A program made the position numbers and the translations under genes. DNA of 64,000 nucleotides from Cyanobacterium sp. Dongsha4. Lineage in GTDB: Bacteria > Cyanobacteriota > Cyanobacteriia > Cyanobacteriales > Cyanobacteriaceae. The notes below the pieces were generated by a model. The model was given only the letters and a program-made list of their open reading frames with translations. It did no database searches and was not told the DNA's origin. Positions 6,104 to 18,100 of this stretch are shown here, one piece after another (position 1 is the first letter of the stretch; the number at the start of each line of letters is the position of its first letter). The stretch spans positions 2,617,326 through 2,681,325 of the forward strand of contig NZ_CP084098.1 in NCBI RefSeq assembly GCF_036345015.1. The letters are read 5' to 3'.

Positions 6104-8160
6104 AAATTATCAGCTTACAACTAGCAAATTTTCGTCAATTTTACGGTAAAACTCCCATTATTAATTTTAGCTATGGTCAAAAAAATACCACAGTTATTCA
6201 TGGTAATAACGGAGCGGGAAAAACTGCCATTCTTAATGCTTTTACTTGGGTTTTTTATGAAAAATTTACTGGGGCTTTTTCTGAACCTCAATCCTTAGTT
6301 AATAAAAAAGCAATTCAAGAAGTAGAAGAAGGAGCTTCTGTTGAGTGTTTTGTTGAGGTAATATTTGAACACGATTATAAAACTTATCAGTTAAAAAGAA
6401 AATGTTTTGGTAGTAGAAATAAACAAAATCAAATCCAAATAACAACTCCTCAATTATTCATGATGATTACAGGAGATGATGGTAGATGGCAACATCCTTT
6501 ACAGCAACCAAAAGACATTATTGAAAAAATTTTACCTCAAAGTTTACACGGATATTTTTTCTTTGATGGTGAACATATTGATCATTTATTTAGAAGTCAA
6601 GAAAGACAAAAAATTGCTGAAGATACTAAGGAATTAATTGGGGTAAAAGTATTAGAAAGGGCGATAAGTCATTTAAAAAATGCTAAAAAACATTTTCATG
6701 AAGAATTAGAATCTTTAGGAGATATACAGATAAAAAGTCTTTTAAAAGAAAGAGAAAAACAGTGCAATTTAAAAGAAAAGCTAAAGAATAATTTTGAATT
6801 ACTTAAAGAAAGATTAGCTAAGTTACAGACAGAAAAAGATAATATTTCTCAACAAATGTTAGAAGTAAGTGGTATAGAAAACTTACAGCGATTAAAACAG
6901 AAATTGCTACAGCGAGAAAAAGAATTAAGAATAACTTTAGTTGATACTCAACAAAACATAAAAAAAGAGATTAGCAGTAAAGGCTATTTAGTATTTTTAT
7001 CTAAGACTTTTAAGGAATTTCAAGAAATAGTTAGTCAGATGAGGGAAAAAGGAGAATTGCCCATCGGAATCAAAAAAGAATTTATTGAGCAATTATTAAA
7101 ACAACATCGTTGCTTATGTGGTAATCAATTAATTCCTCATAGTTTTAGTTATCAAGAGGTAGAAAAATTATTACAAAAAACAGGTAGTAGTGAATTAGAA
7201 GAAATTTTAATTCGTTTGGAAAGTAGTGTGAGTAATTTATTAGAATTGAGAGAAAATTTTTGGAAAAATATTAATGAATATCAAGATGTAATTAATAATT
7301 GTCGTCTGGATTTGAACCAAATTGAAAATGAGTTAGATAATCTTAATGAGCAACTAAGAAAATATCCTGATAAAAATATTCAACAGATGCAAAAACAATT
7401 GGATAATATAGAAAATCATATCCGTCAAGTAATTTTAAATCAGGGAGAAATTAACCTTCAATTAGATAATTTAGAGGAAGAGTTAACCAAGCTAGAAAAA
7501 CAGATTATCAAGCAAGAGATAAAAGCAGAAAAGGAAAACTTAATTAAACGAAGAATTGAGGCAACACAAAAAGCGATTGATTGTATTTTAGAGGTGAAGA
7601 AAAGATTGGAAAACCAATTCCGTTTAACCTTAGAAAAAAGATTACAAGAAATTTTTACATCCATTTCTTTCACTCCATATAAACCTCTATTAAATGAAAA
7701 CTATGAATTAAATTTAGTAGAAAATACTTTGGGTATTCCTTTACCTGTTGCCGCTTCTACTGGAGAAAATCAAATTTTGAGTCTTTCTTTTATTGGTGCA
7801 ATTATTGATATGGTGAGAAAATGGTCAAAGGAAAGTCGTTTAGTCAATCTCAATTCTAGTAATTTTCCTATTGTTATGGATTCTCCTTTTGGCAGTTTAG
7901 ATGAAATATATCGTCGTCAAGTAGCCAAAATTATCCCTAAGTTAGCTAATCAATTGATTGTGTTAGTAACTAAAACTCAATGGCGTAATGAGGTTGAAAC
8001 GGAGATGAATAGTTATATTAATAAACAATATGTTTTGACATATATATCGTCTAAGGATGATTGTCAAGAAGATGTAATTATTCTTAATAATCAAGAATAT
8101 CCACTGGTGAAAAGAAGTGAAAACCAGTTTGAATATACGGAGATTGTCGAGGTGATTTGA
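6100..8160 (+). CDS. SMC/Rad50-like ATPase related to DndD
   Basis: This 686-aa protein has the split ABC-ATPase architecture of DndD/SbcC/Rad50 proteins. The N-terminal Walker A is HGNNGAGKTAIL (about residue 36). The Q-loop region is followed by YFFFDGEHID, a motif typical of DndD-like proteins. A long coiled coil runs from about residue 190 to 520. A C-terminal ABC signature (AASTGENQILSLSFIGA, about residue 552) and Walker B (PIVMDSPFGSLDE, about residue 590) follow. At the middle of the coiled coil a CLCG motif (Cys338, Cys340) stands where Rad50 has its CxxC zinc hook. DndD works with DndB, C and E in phosphorothioate DNA modification, but none of those genes is here. The pairing with a 59-aa gene suggests a stand-alone DNA repair or defence module. 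Function is inferred. Confidence 0.82.
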   Translation: MKIISLQLANFRQFYGKTPIINFSYGQKNTTVIHGNNGAGKTAILNAFTWVFYEKFTGAFSEPQSLVNKKAIQEVEEGASVECFVEVIFEHDYKTYQLKRKCFGSRNKQNQIQITTPQLFMMITGDDGRWQHPLQQPKDIIEKILPQSLHGYFFFDGEHIDHLFRSQERQKIAEDTKELIGVKVLERAISHLKNAKKHFHEELESLGDIQIKSLLKEREKQCNLKEKLKNNFELLKERLAKLQTEKDNISQQMLEVSGIENLQRLKQKLLQREKELRITLVDTQQNIKKEISSKGYLVFLSKTFKEFQEIVSQMREKGELPIGIKKEFIEQLLKQHRCLCGNQLIPHSFSYQEVEKLLQKTGSSELEEILIRLESSVSNLLELRENFWKNINEYQDVINNCRLDLNQIENELDNLNEQLRKYPDKNIQQMQKQLDNIENHIRQVILNQGEINLQLDNLEEELTKLEKQIIKQEIKAEKENLIKRRIEATQKAIDCILEVKKRLENQFRLTLEKRLQEIFTSISFTPYKPLLNENYELNLVENTLGIPLPVAASTGENQILSLSFIGAIIDMVRKWSKESRLVNLNSSNFPIVMDSPFGSLDEIYRRQVAKIIPKLANQLIVLVTKTQWRNEVETEMNSYINKQYVLTYISSKDDCQEDVIILNNQEYPLVKRSENQFEYTEIVEVI

Positions 8161-8289
8161 AGGGAAAGAATAGGGGAGAGAGGGAAAAAAGGAAAAGAAA
8201 ATAGTTAATTAATTCCTCATTCCTCATTCTTAGTTTTCAATTTCTAACTATACTCGATTCCTAATTCCTGATAGAATCTCAGTGATTAC

Positions 8290-8466
8290 TTAGACGTTAG
8301 AAGCATAAAATGCGATCGCAACTACGCCACCTAAAAGGATAACCGCTAAAGCACCCCAAATAACATAATTACGCTTTTCGTTTTTGCTAGGGGGTTCAGC
8401 CTGATACACTTTAGGCTCGTTAGCAAAGTTGTTTAATCTGCCGCCGTCTTCTGTAGTATATGGCAT
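8290..8466 (-). CDS. psb34: Photosystem II assembly protein Psb34-like (58 aa)
   Basis: This small single-pass membrane protein has a soluble N-terminus (MPYTTEDGGRLNNFANEP, then VYQAEPP) and one C-terminal transmembrane helix (about residues 32-53). The N-terminal motif matches the cyanobacterial Ssl1498/Psb34 family, which is related to the N-terminus of high-light-inducible proteins and associates with photosystem II assembly intermediates at CP47. The start at 8466 is chosen because a good GAGGT ribosome-binding site lies about 9 bases upstream and the family begins here; upstream in-frame ATGs lack such a site. It is a monocistronic gene on the minus strand. Confidence 0.78.
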   Translation of the reverse strand: MPYTTEDGGRLNNFANEPKVYQAEPPSKNEKRNYVIWGALAVILLGGVVAIAFYASNV

Positions 8467-8570
8467 AGTATATAACCTCATGTAAAATGACTTTAGTGTG
8501 ATTATATTCAATCACATACTTATTGTCTAATAAAAATGACCAGTTAAATCTTAAGTTTTACCTTTTGATG

Positions 8571-9098
8571 TTATTGCTTCTTTCTGACATCAATCACACT
8601 GCCACGAAAATTATAATTACTGCCGTCTAATTCTAAGACTGTACCAATTTTTACTTTTTGGTTGGCTAAAATTGCGCCATCATTAGTCATAGAACCTTTA
8701 CCATTCATGTATAGAATCATATCTGTACTTAAGGCGACAATGGGACGAGGGTCTGGCAAGGATTTTACGCTACCATCAGGTTGAGTCGCAACTACATAAT
8801 TAGGTAATTCCTCCACAGACTCTATATTTAAACTTCCTGCAGGTTCATTTCTGACAATAATTTTAACGGAAGAATTTTCTAGTGAACCAAGAAACTCTTG
8901 AGGATTTTTGACGCTTAAACCCCTTACTAACAAATTTAATTCTATAGTATCTCCTCCACTACCCACTTGTGCGATCGAACCTTTTGGACCGGGTACAATA
9001 AAAATACCAATTAAAACTAAAACTATAACTGCGATCGCACCTAAGTCTAAAATATTAATTTTGCCGAATAAACGACCTTTTGAGTCGATAATTTTCAT
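8571..9098 (-). CDS. DUF4330 family membrane-anchored protein
   Basis: This 175-aa protein starts MKIIDSKGRLFGKINILDLG, followed by one transmembrane helix (about residues 20-38) and a mostly beta-strand extracytoplasmic domain ending in FRGSVIDVRKKQ. This is the pattern of the DUF4330 family, widespread in cyanobacteria and of unknown function. The C-terminal domain probably lies in the periplasm or thylakoid lumen. It is followed by the Psb34-like gene about 100 bp downstream on the same strand, and the giant surface-protein gene ends about 80 bp upstream, so it is probably transcribed on its own. Confidence 0.8.
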   Translation of the reverse strand: MKIIDSKGRLFGKINILDLGAIAVIVLVLIGIFIVPGPKGSIAQVGSGGDTIELNLLVRGLSVKNPQEFLGSLENSSVKIIVRNEPAGSLNIESVEELPNYVVATQPDGSVKSLPDPRPIVALSTDMILYMNGKGSMTNDGAILANQKVKIGTVLELDGSNYNFRGSVIDVRKKQ

Positions 9099-9180
9099 AC
9101 AATTTAACCATCAAAAATGACTCCTCAAAATATATCATAACCTGAGGGGAATTGATGATTTTTTCCCCCAAGAGTCAATT

Positions 9181-12100
9181 TCAGGCTACAACCGCTTCAA
9201 AAGCAATACCTTCAAGGTTAAAATTAGCATAGTTATTGATAACATTATTTGTTTCTGGTTCGCTCGTATATAGGTAACTACCCATTACATCATTATTTTG
9301 GAAACGGGAAATGACATCCGCCATTTGTGAGCCTTGAGGATAAGCATAAAAAGCAATTCCTTCTTCCACAAAGTTAGGATAGTTTTCTCTGATAGACTCG
9401 CTTTCTGAATCTCCTGCATAAAGATAACTGCCTGGATAATCGAGATTTTGAAAACGATTAAAAGTAATTAAACCATCTTGAGGAGTTGTGGAAACATAAA
9501 AAGCTAATCCTTCTTCTACAAAATTGGGGTAGTTTTCTCGGATAGATTGACTCTCTGCTTCTCCTGCGTAAAGATAAGCACCTGTATCATAATTATTATT
9601 GCGAAAACGGTACATTGGTTGATTTAAAACCGTTTCAGGAGAATTACCTCCAGCAAAAAACCCTCGTTTCAGAATAACACCATTTATCGCACCATCTAAA
9701 TCGTGTTCGCTACCATCTTCAAGATGTAAAATAACTCCTTCATAATTACCATCACTATCTTCATCGAATAATTCTGCTCCCGTATCGCCATTAAAGTCAA
9801 ATACTTCATAACGTTGGCTTTGGGTGTTGAATATATAGTAACGATTAAATTCATGATTGCTGTCAAAATAAAGTTTTACTTCTGCTTCCCCCTCTGTGGC
9901 AGTTACCCGAAATTCTAATTCTCCATTGATTAAACTCAAAGGATGAGTAGATTCACCTTGAATATGATGCCAACTGTTAATAATTCCATTACTAAAATCC
10001 GCATGAATATTAAATTCATCCATCAGAGGAGTATGACTTTCTTTTTCGAGAGTGACAAGCAAACCTAAGTCTTTTGTGCCAGTATAGACATCATCTAAGA
10101 TTAAAGGTACAGAAACATTAATACTGCTTTCACCCGGAGTGAAAATAGCTTTACCAACAGTGGGATGATAGTCGTTTCCTGCTTTTGCCCTTCCATCTCT
10201 AGTGACATAGTGGATTTGGACATATTTATCTAAGTTACCTGTGCGTTGAATAGTAAATTTAACTTCTCCATCGGCTTCGTTAACAGTTGGATTAGAGACA
10301 TATAAATTAGTGGCGGTATCTTCATTATTACTGGTATTGCTAAAAAGAGAACTAGAAACTTCTGTTATATTATTTGATTCGTCTATGGCGACAACACTAT
10401 TATTGTCTGATGATACCTGACTTACGTTTTCAGGATTGAGTATTGTTTGAGGAATGTTAATTGAGGGAGCAGAAAATTGAATGTTACTATCAAAAGCATT
10501 ATCGAATTTTACCCTTAAAACTGTAGGATTAATCTCTGTACCTGCATTGTTAACGGTAAACTCTAAAATATTCTCTCCTGTGATAAAACCCTCATTGATA
10601 GTAAAAGGAACGAAATCAGTGTTATAGTTAGGGTTACTAGCTAAATACTGTTCTATACCATTCAATGTAATAGTTGTACCCTCATCATCAGTATGCCATT
10701 CACCATCAATAAAGAATTGATCAACATTAACGGTATCAGGTAAATTAAAAGTTGTACGATAAGTATAATCTCCGGGAGGCGATGAGCTACTGTTATTATT
10801 ATCAGGGGAAATCCATCCAGATATGCCGTCTCCTGAATTAGTGACAAGAATATCTGAACTACTGCCATCAGGAACAGATATTAATTCATAATGAGGATCG
10901 CTCGTACTATCGTTATTTAAAGGTGTGCCTGAATCATCAACGCCAGTATTGTAAAGAGAGAGAGAAAGGGGAGTAAATTCTGTGGTTTTAACTATATTCT
11001 CTAAAATGAGAACTGTTGCACCATCAACTTGATATTTTTGATAGGTTTCCCCATTGCGGTTGATTATTCCCTCATTGACAAAATCAGCACTAAGATTAAG
11101 GGTATCTTCTTCATCCATTAATACTGTAATGGTATTGTTAGATGAAAGTTGAGTCACGGTGAGAGAGTTAAGGGTTAGGGTATTTTCTCCATAGTCTTTG
11201 ATGTCTAAAATTTCAAAGTTACGCAGACGATTACCGGGGGAAAGGGTTGTTAAATCCCAATTTTGTCCGTTATAGCCTGTAAATTTTAAGGTATCAATAC
11301 CTGTACCCCCATCCAAACGACGAAAATAAGTATCATTAACGGTAACAAAATCATTGCCTACACTGCCATAAACTACATCAACGCCACCATTGCTATAAAT
11401 TCTGTCATTTCCCTCTCCTGCAATAAAAATTTCGCCTGTGGGAGTACCAATCATGCGATCGCTCCCAATAGTACCTGTTTGATTAACTTGTTGGGTAAAA
11501 TCACTGCCGAAAATAACATAAGTTAAATCGTCATCGTTACCCGGTGCGCCTACGGTAAAATCATCAAAACCATCGCCGTTGACATCTTCTCCTCCACTGA
11601 GAGATATACCTGCTTGAGACGAGGGTAAACCCATAATTAAAAAGCCCTTAGCATTACTACCATTACCTGATTGATTATTACTCAAACTACTTAAATCAAA
11701 GGGATTCGTTGCAGAATAGGTTGACTGCCAACTTGAACCGCCAAAGACAACAAAAATAGATCCTTCATTGCTTTTCGTGGTAGGAGATGATACTGCTACA
11801 TCATCATAACCATCGCCATTAATGTCTCCAATGGCAGTAAAGTTGGATAAATTATATATTTTATTTAAGTCTCCTGATTTAGAAGTAGCTAACACCACAT
11901 CAGGGTTATCATTAATACTTCCGTCAGTAGAACCATAATAAATAAAAACACCGCCTTCTTGAAGACTATTCAAATTAGCAATGTAACCTTGAGCTAAAAC
12001 GGCAAAATCTTCAATACCATCACCGTTAAAATCTCCAATACCTTGTAATTGACTGCCTAGTTGTTGGGTTTGATTGGGTTCAAAAATAGCATTGGAATAA

Positions 12101-15100
12101 GTTACATAAATACTGTCATCACTGCCATAACCCACATGGGCAACATAAATATTTTGATTGAAAAAGGCAGGAGAAGTGCGATCGGAAGAAGATTGAGAGG
12201 GGATGCGATCGATGTTACTCCAGTTATTGCCATAAGTGTATAATATTTCTTGATCGCTGTCATTAGCTTGATAAAACATATAGAGGGTATCACCCACAGT
12301 TATCAAAGAAGGACCATTTGGGCTTGTTTGTCCTGATATTTGACTGGCACTACCTGCGATATTGGCACTTGCCCAAGATGAACCATCATAGTTAGTGGAG
12401 AATAGATTGTTACTTTGACTGGATTTAAAAGCAATATATAGTTTATCTTCAAAAACTGCCGCCCCGATGCGATCGCTACTAGCATGATCACCACCATCAT
12501 ATGGTACAGTAAAATCTGTTGACCAACTGTTACTACTACTAGGGTTAGAAGAAGATACATAAAGTACATTATCCTCCTTATCATCAGAGATAAAGAAAGT
12601 ATAAAGGCGATCGTCATAAGTAACTAAAGTGGGACCTTGTTTGCTAGTTTGCCCAGATATTTGATAGAAAGTCCCATTGTTAAAATTTAAGCCTAAACCA
12701 GAACTATCGGTGACAGCACTAGCTATAATCAAATCATTAGAAGTAGAAGTAAAAGCGAGATACAAAGTGTTATCAAATATAGCTAAAGAGGGTTGATAAT
12801 AAGTCTCAAATTTGCTTCCTAAATTAGTTAAACCTTCCCAATTAATTCCATCAGAACTTCTTTGCATCCAGAGAGTATTATTATTTCCACTAACTTTATC
12901 CGTTGCCTTGTATAGCATATAGAGATAGCCGTTAAATTCTATTAAAGTAGGTGCTACATTCGATGATTGATCACTAATGCTATACTGAAAACTCCATCCG
13001 TTATTATCCAAGGATGCAGAAATATTAGCGTTAGGAGAATTAATAATAGTAGGATCACCGTTATTATTTCCTAAATAAATCTTTAATTGTCCATTACCGA
13101 CAGTATTGGGGCTAATTATATTGGCATTTTTATCTCCAAAACCAATATCATCATAACCATCGCCGTTAATATCACCCAAATAGTTACCAATTAATCCCGA
13201 AAAAGTTGTGCTACTAGGGTTAAGATTTCCTGACGAGTTACCTTCATATAATGTCCAAACTCCATTAGTACCAAGAAGGCTTAGATCATCATAACCATCA
13301 CCATTATAGTCTTGAAGTAAACTAACATCCGTAACGGAAGTAAGTGAAGAATTAAGGAAGGATAAGTTTTCTAAACTGCTAAGATTACTAGAACCTAATT
13401 GTAAATAAAAGCGATTAACCTTGGTTAATACACCAAAATCTTGTAAACCATCACCATTAAAATCACCTAAATTAACTACCTGTTCTATTAAACTATTGTC
13501 AACGGTAAGAGTAAGATTAGTTATGGCACTACTACCATCTAAAAGATTTTCTGTACTACTACCAAAAATAATAACCCCTCCATTAGTTGAACCACCAGAA
13601 TAAACATCTGCAAAACCGTCACCGTTAATATCACCTAAGATGACTACATTTTTACCATTACCATTAATAAGATAAGCATTATTAATTAAATCTTCATCAG
13701 TTGTGATTTGCTGTTTTTCTTTCAAGGTAGCATTATTGGAAGTGGAACTAACTTTGCCTGAATGGAGAGTTTTTAAAACCGTATTATTAGAATTAAGAAT
13801 GTAGAGTCCACCATCTGTTGCCAAACTCAAATATGCACCATCATTATCATTTGTGTCTGTATTCCAAACAGCATATTGAGAGTTACCGGGTTGATCAAGA
13901 GGTTGTGCTTGACTGTAAAGAACAAAATTACCATCGGTTTGCATTAAAGCCTGAACTGCTGGAGTTGTATTGTCAGTTTGCCAAATGACGTTACCATTAG
14001 GATCGGTCAAAAACAGTACACCCTCATTGACATTAAATTGAGATGCCGTATTGCTATCACTTAAAACTAGAGTATAATCTCCAACGGAAAAAAGATCACC
14101 ATCAATGACAAAACCGTTATCCGCAGAAATATCCGCCAGTTTGATACTACCATCGTCTGCTAACCACTGATGACCAAATACTGCATATAATTGTTGAGCG
14201 TTGGGGGCAGTTATCATCAAATCATCTACAGTATCATTATTAACATCGCCAATACCACCGAGGGCAGAACCTGCTAACTGATAAGGCTGTGAACCATTTA
14301 AGAGGAAAGTTTTTTTACTATCTGTAGCAGTGACGTTAAGATTAAACAATGTGCCTTGAGAGTCTAAATCTAAAGGTCCGAAAAGTAAGTAATTTTGTCC
14401 TACTCCCATTAATCCTTGAGGCGCACCTACCAAGAAATCTTCATAACCATCCCCATTAACATCTCCTGCTGATGCAATTTCACTGCCTGTTTTTGAGAAG
14501 GGTAAACCACCGAGAATAATTAAGTTACTAATGCTGTCTAAATCTCCTGAAGTGGGATTTCCTCCTTTGACAACATAAACTAAACCATCACTATTATCTG
14601 AACCCGGGGCGGAAATGGCTAAATCTCTTGCTCCGTCTAAGTTCCAATCATCAGATGCGATCGCACTTCCCGTGAAAGAATTTTCGGCTGTGCCATTGGT
14701 AGAAGGTAAAATCGAGCCTGTAAAAGAATAAAGAGGAGTAGTTTGATTATTACCAAAAACATAAACCTTACCTATAGCGGCGGATGTGGTATTGGGAAAT
14801 AAATTTTGATTTTCTGAAGGCAGTTGATCAACCCCTACCCACTGATTTGATACACTACTAGCATAACTAGGTGCGCCCACGATTAAATCATCGACTGTTG
14901 TACTACCTGAAAAACTCTGCTTCCCATTAGCTTGGGATACCGTTAAACTGTAACCGAGATTTTCTCCATCACTCCCCGTAGCAAAAGTTTGAGCTACATT
15001 ATTGTTATAGACAATAGACACTAAACCATCACCGTTGTTAGCCCCCGGAGAGCCTACAGCAAGGTCTAAACTGCTATTTTCGTCAAAATTGCCCACCGCC

Positions 15101-18100
15101 ACTGCATAGCCAAAATAACCCTCTTTAACGGTAGGATTGAAGACAAACCCAATATTACTAGAAGCAGTATTTTTTTGATCAGAGAAACTATTATCAGAAT
15201 TGATATTGACAATTTGCCCTTGATTTTCGCTGAGATAACTGCCTTTGATGACATAAACAACCCCATCGCCATTATTAACATTCGGTGCGCCAATTATTAA
15301 ATCTTCTTTTCCATCCCCATCTATATCCCCAGTAGCTAAACTCATGGGATAATCACTTTTTGCATCCCCTCTGTCAGCAATACCCGTAATTAAAATACCG
15401 TTAGGATTCCCTGATAAATCAGTAGCAGTAAGGAGATTACTTTCCGCATTATTTAAAACATTACCTCCCCCGAATAATATCTGAATTGTGCCGTTATTAA
15501 TTAAATTACCGTCATTATCCGTATATCCTCTATTCCCGACAATAACATCAATTTTATTATCTCCGTTTAAGTCACCCTGAGAGAGAATATAACCCATCGC
15601 AGGATTATCCGTATTAATGATAAAACCACTGTCAATCAAAGCTAAATTCGAATCATTGGCTTCTGTAACTGTGGCGATGCCCAAAACTTGATTAGAGTCA
15701 ACGGTGGTAGGTTCACTATCAATATTAGCAGTATTAATACTTTGGGGAGTGCTTCCATTGATGGAATATTGAAAATTAGATAAGTTGGAAGGCTCAATAT
15801 TACCTGAGTCAATGAATAAATCTAAACTTACATTGGGATTGAGGATAGTATAACTAAAGTTGCCTTCAGGATTGACAGGGTTAAGTAGTTTGTTGTTTTG
15901 TACAACCCCTAATTGATTCCCCTCACTGTTATTCACACTCCATGTAATAGTATTGCCATTACTATTTTGGGCAGTAATTGTAATTTGGTTGATGGTGGTA
16001 TTAGTTTGTTGGTTTTCTAAATTAAGGGGTATGTATATATCTGCTTTTCCGTTGGGGTAAACATAACCGTTACTGTTAGCAGACACAGAAGAAACTATAT
16101 CCCATGTGGGTTTATTGCTGTCGGCTAATTGAGTGGCTTTGACTTGATAGCTAGGGATAATCTGTTGTGCAGATTCATTTTCTGAATCGATAAAAGCATA
16201 ATAAGTATTAGTGCCGGAGGGTAAAGGTGCAATATATTGAGCAGAATATTTACTTTTTATGTCAGTGCCATCACCAGAGATAACATTTATTAATTGTTCC
16301 CCTGTTAAGCTAGTTAAATTAGAACTGTTAACATCGTTAGCGGTAAAATCACTATAATTCAAAACGCTATTGTAAAAGGCAAATTCGTCTAAATATAGCG
16401 TGTCTTCTCCTCCTGCTAGGGTTAAATTAGTGCTATCGGGAAAAGTTAAGTCGATATTGTCACTATTAACCGTAGGTTGTCCATTCAAATATAAGTTAAC
16501 TTTGTTATTTTGACCATCATAGGTGATAACAACATAATTCCAACTGTTGAGGGTAACGGCATCATCTCCCGTTAGGGTTTGATTTTTGATATTAAGGCTT
16601 AATTGAGAAGCAGTATTGATACTGAGGTTAAATAACCCCGCCATAGAGGCAAGATTGAGAGAATTTGAGGGATTATCGGCAATTTTAAACCACAATTCGG
16701 CACTGAAGGAATTACCACTGAGGAAACTTAAATCTTCGGCAAGGGTTAAACTACTGCCATTGTTAAACATTACGGATGGGTTTTTATCCCCTGTGTTGTT
16801 GGTGGGGTTTTCCAACGCACCCATTTCTCGGAAGTTGACGGTATTGTTATAAACACCGTTACCGCCTACTCCCCAAGTGCCTCGATTATTAGCGGTTGTG
16901 CCATTATATTCATCAAGACGAAAATATAGTGCAGGTTGAGCTTCGAGGGTTAATTCACTATAGGATACTTGTTGAGTTTCTGTCCAGAAAATAGCTGTTT
17001 TACCGTTAATGTTGGCTATTTCTAATTCCGTGAGAGGATCTGGGGAGGCATTTTCGTATAATAAACTAGGCTCACTCCATAGGTGATTACCTTGATCATC
17101 ATAACTGAGACTAGACCAATATATGTTAGTTTCATCATCTGTATAGTTAAGCCATGCGGCGATTAGTTGGTTATTTTCTCCTAACCCTAAGACTATTTCC
17201 CCTTCTGATCCTGTTTGGGATATAATCGGAGATGCGATCGACCATTGTTGAGTTTGAGCGTTGTAGATAGAATAGTAAATATCTGATTGATTTAAACTTT
17301 CGTTAATTATCTGAGTTTGATCATCACTGTAAAACTCTCCGGGGGTTAAATTGGTAGTAACGTCACTCATATCTGCATGAACCCACGCCACTACATTATT
17401 ACCTTTTTGATCTAAACTGGCAACGGGATTGAAATTAAGTCCGTCTGAGCCAATAATACTACTAGCGGTAGATAATAAAGCATCTCCTGAAGGGGCAAAA
17501 CCATATTTTACAACGGTGGTGGGTTGACTAGGTGCAGTGATAACGGGGAAGTTTTGAAAATCTGCCACGATGCCATTATCTCCTGTTAGTTGTTGTTGAG
17601 GAGAAACGGGATTACCATTGACACTATTACTATAGTTGACGGTGACTAAATCCCCCATACCAATTAAGTTGTTATTATCTGTGGGGGGAATGACGTTTAA
17701 AGTGACGGTGTTACCATTAACGGTAGGTTCATTAAATAAGGAATATTCAATACCATTATTGCTAATAGTAAATTGGTTTTCGGTGGGATTACCTGTTAAT
17801 TTTTGATCAAAAACGAGGGTAATTCGGTTCATATTTTGACCATCAACATTAGATACGATCGCACCTGCACCGATTATAATGGGGTTAGTTTGGCTATTAG
17901 TGGTATTAGTAAGACTAAAATCATTAAATTCGTGAATCCATAGCTTGGTATTGGTAGCATCCGTTAGATAAAGATTGCTGTTGTTATTACCATCAAAAAG
18001 ACTATAACTGAGAGATAATTCCGTAGTTTCAGGGATAGTTTCTTCGAGAATAAAAGTAACGGTATTACCTAAAATAGAAGGATTACCGTCTAGGGTGTAA

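Noticed and set aside
9146..9168. GGGGAA/TTCCCC hairpin after the giant gene
   Set aside because: Only 6 bp with an 11-base loop and no T run in the minus-strand direction, so it is not reported as a terminator.
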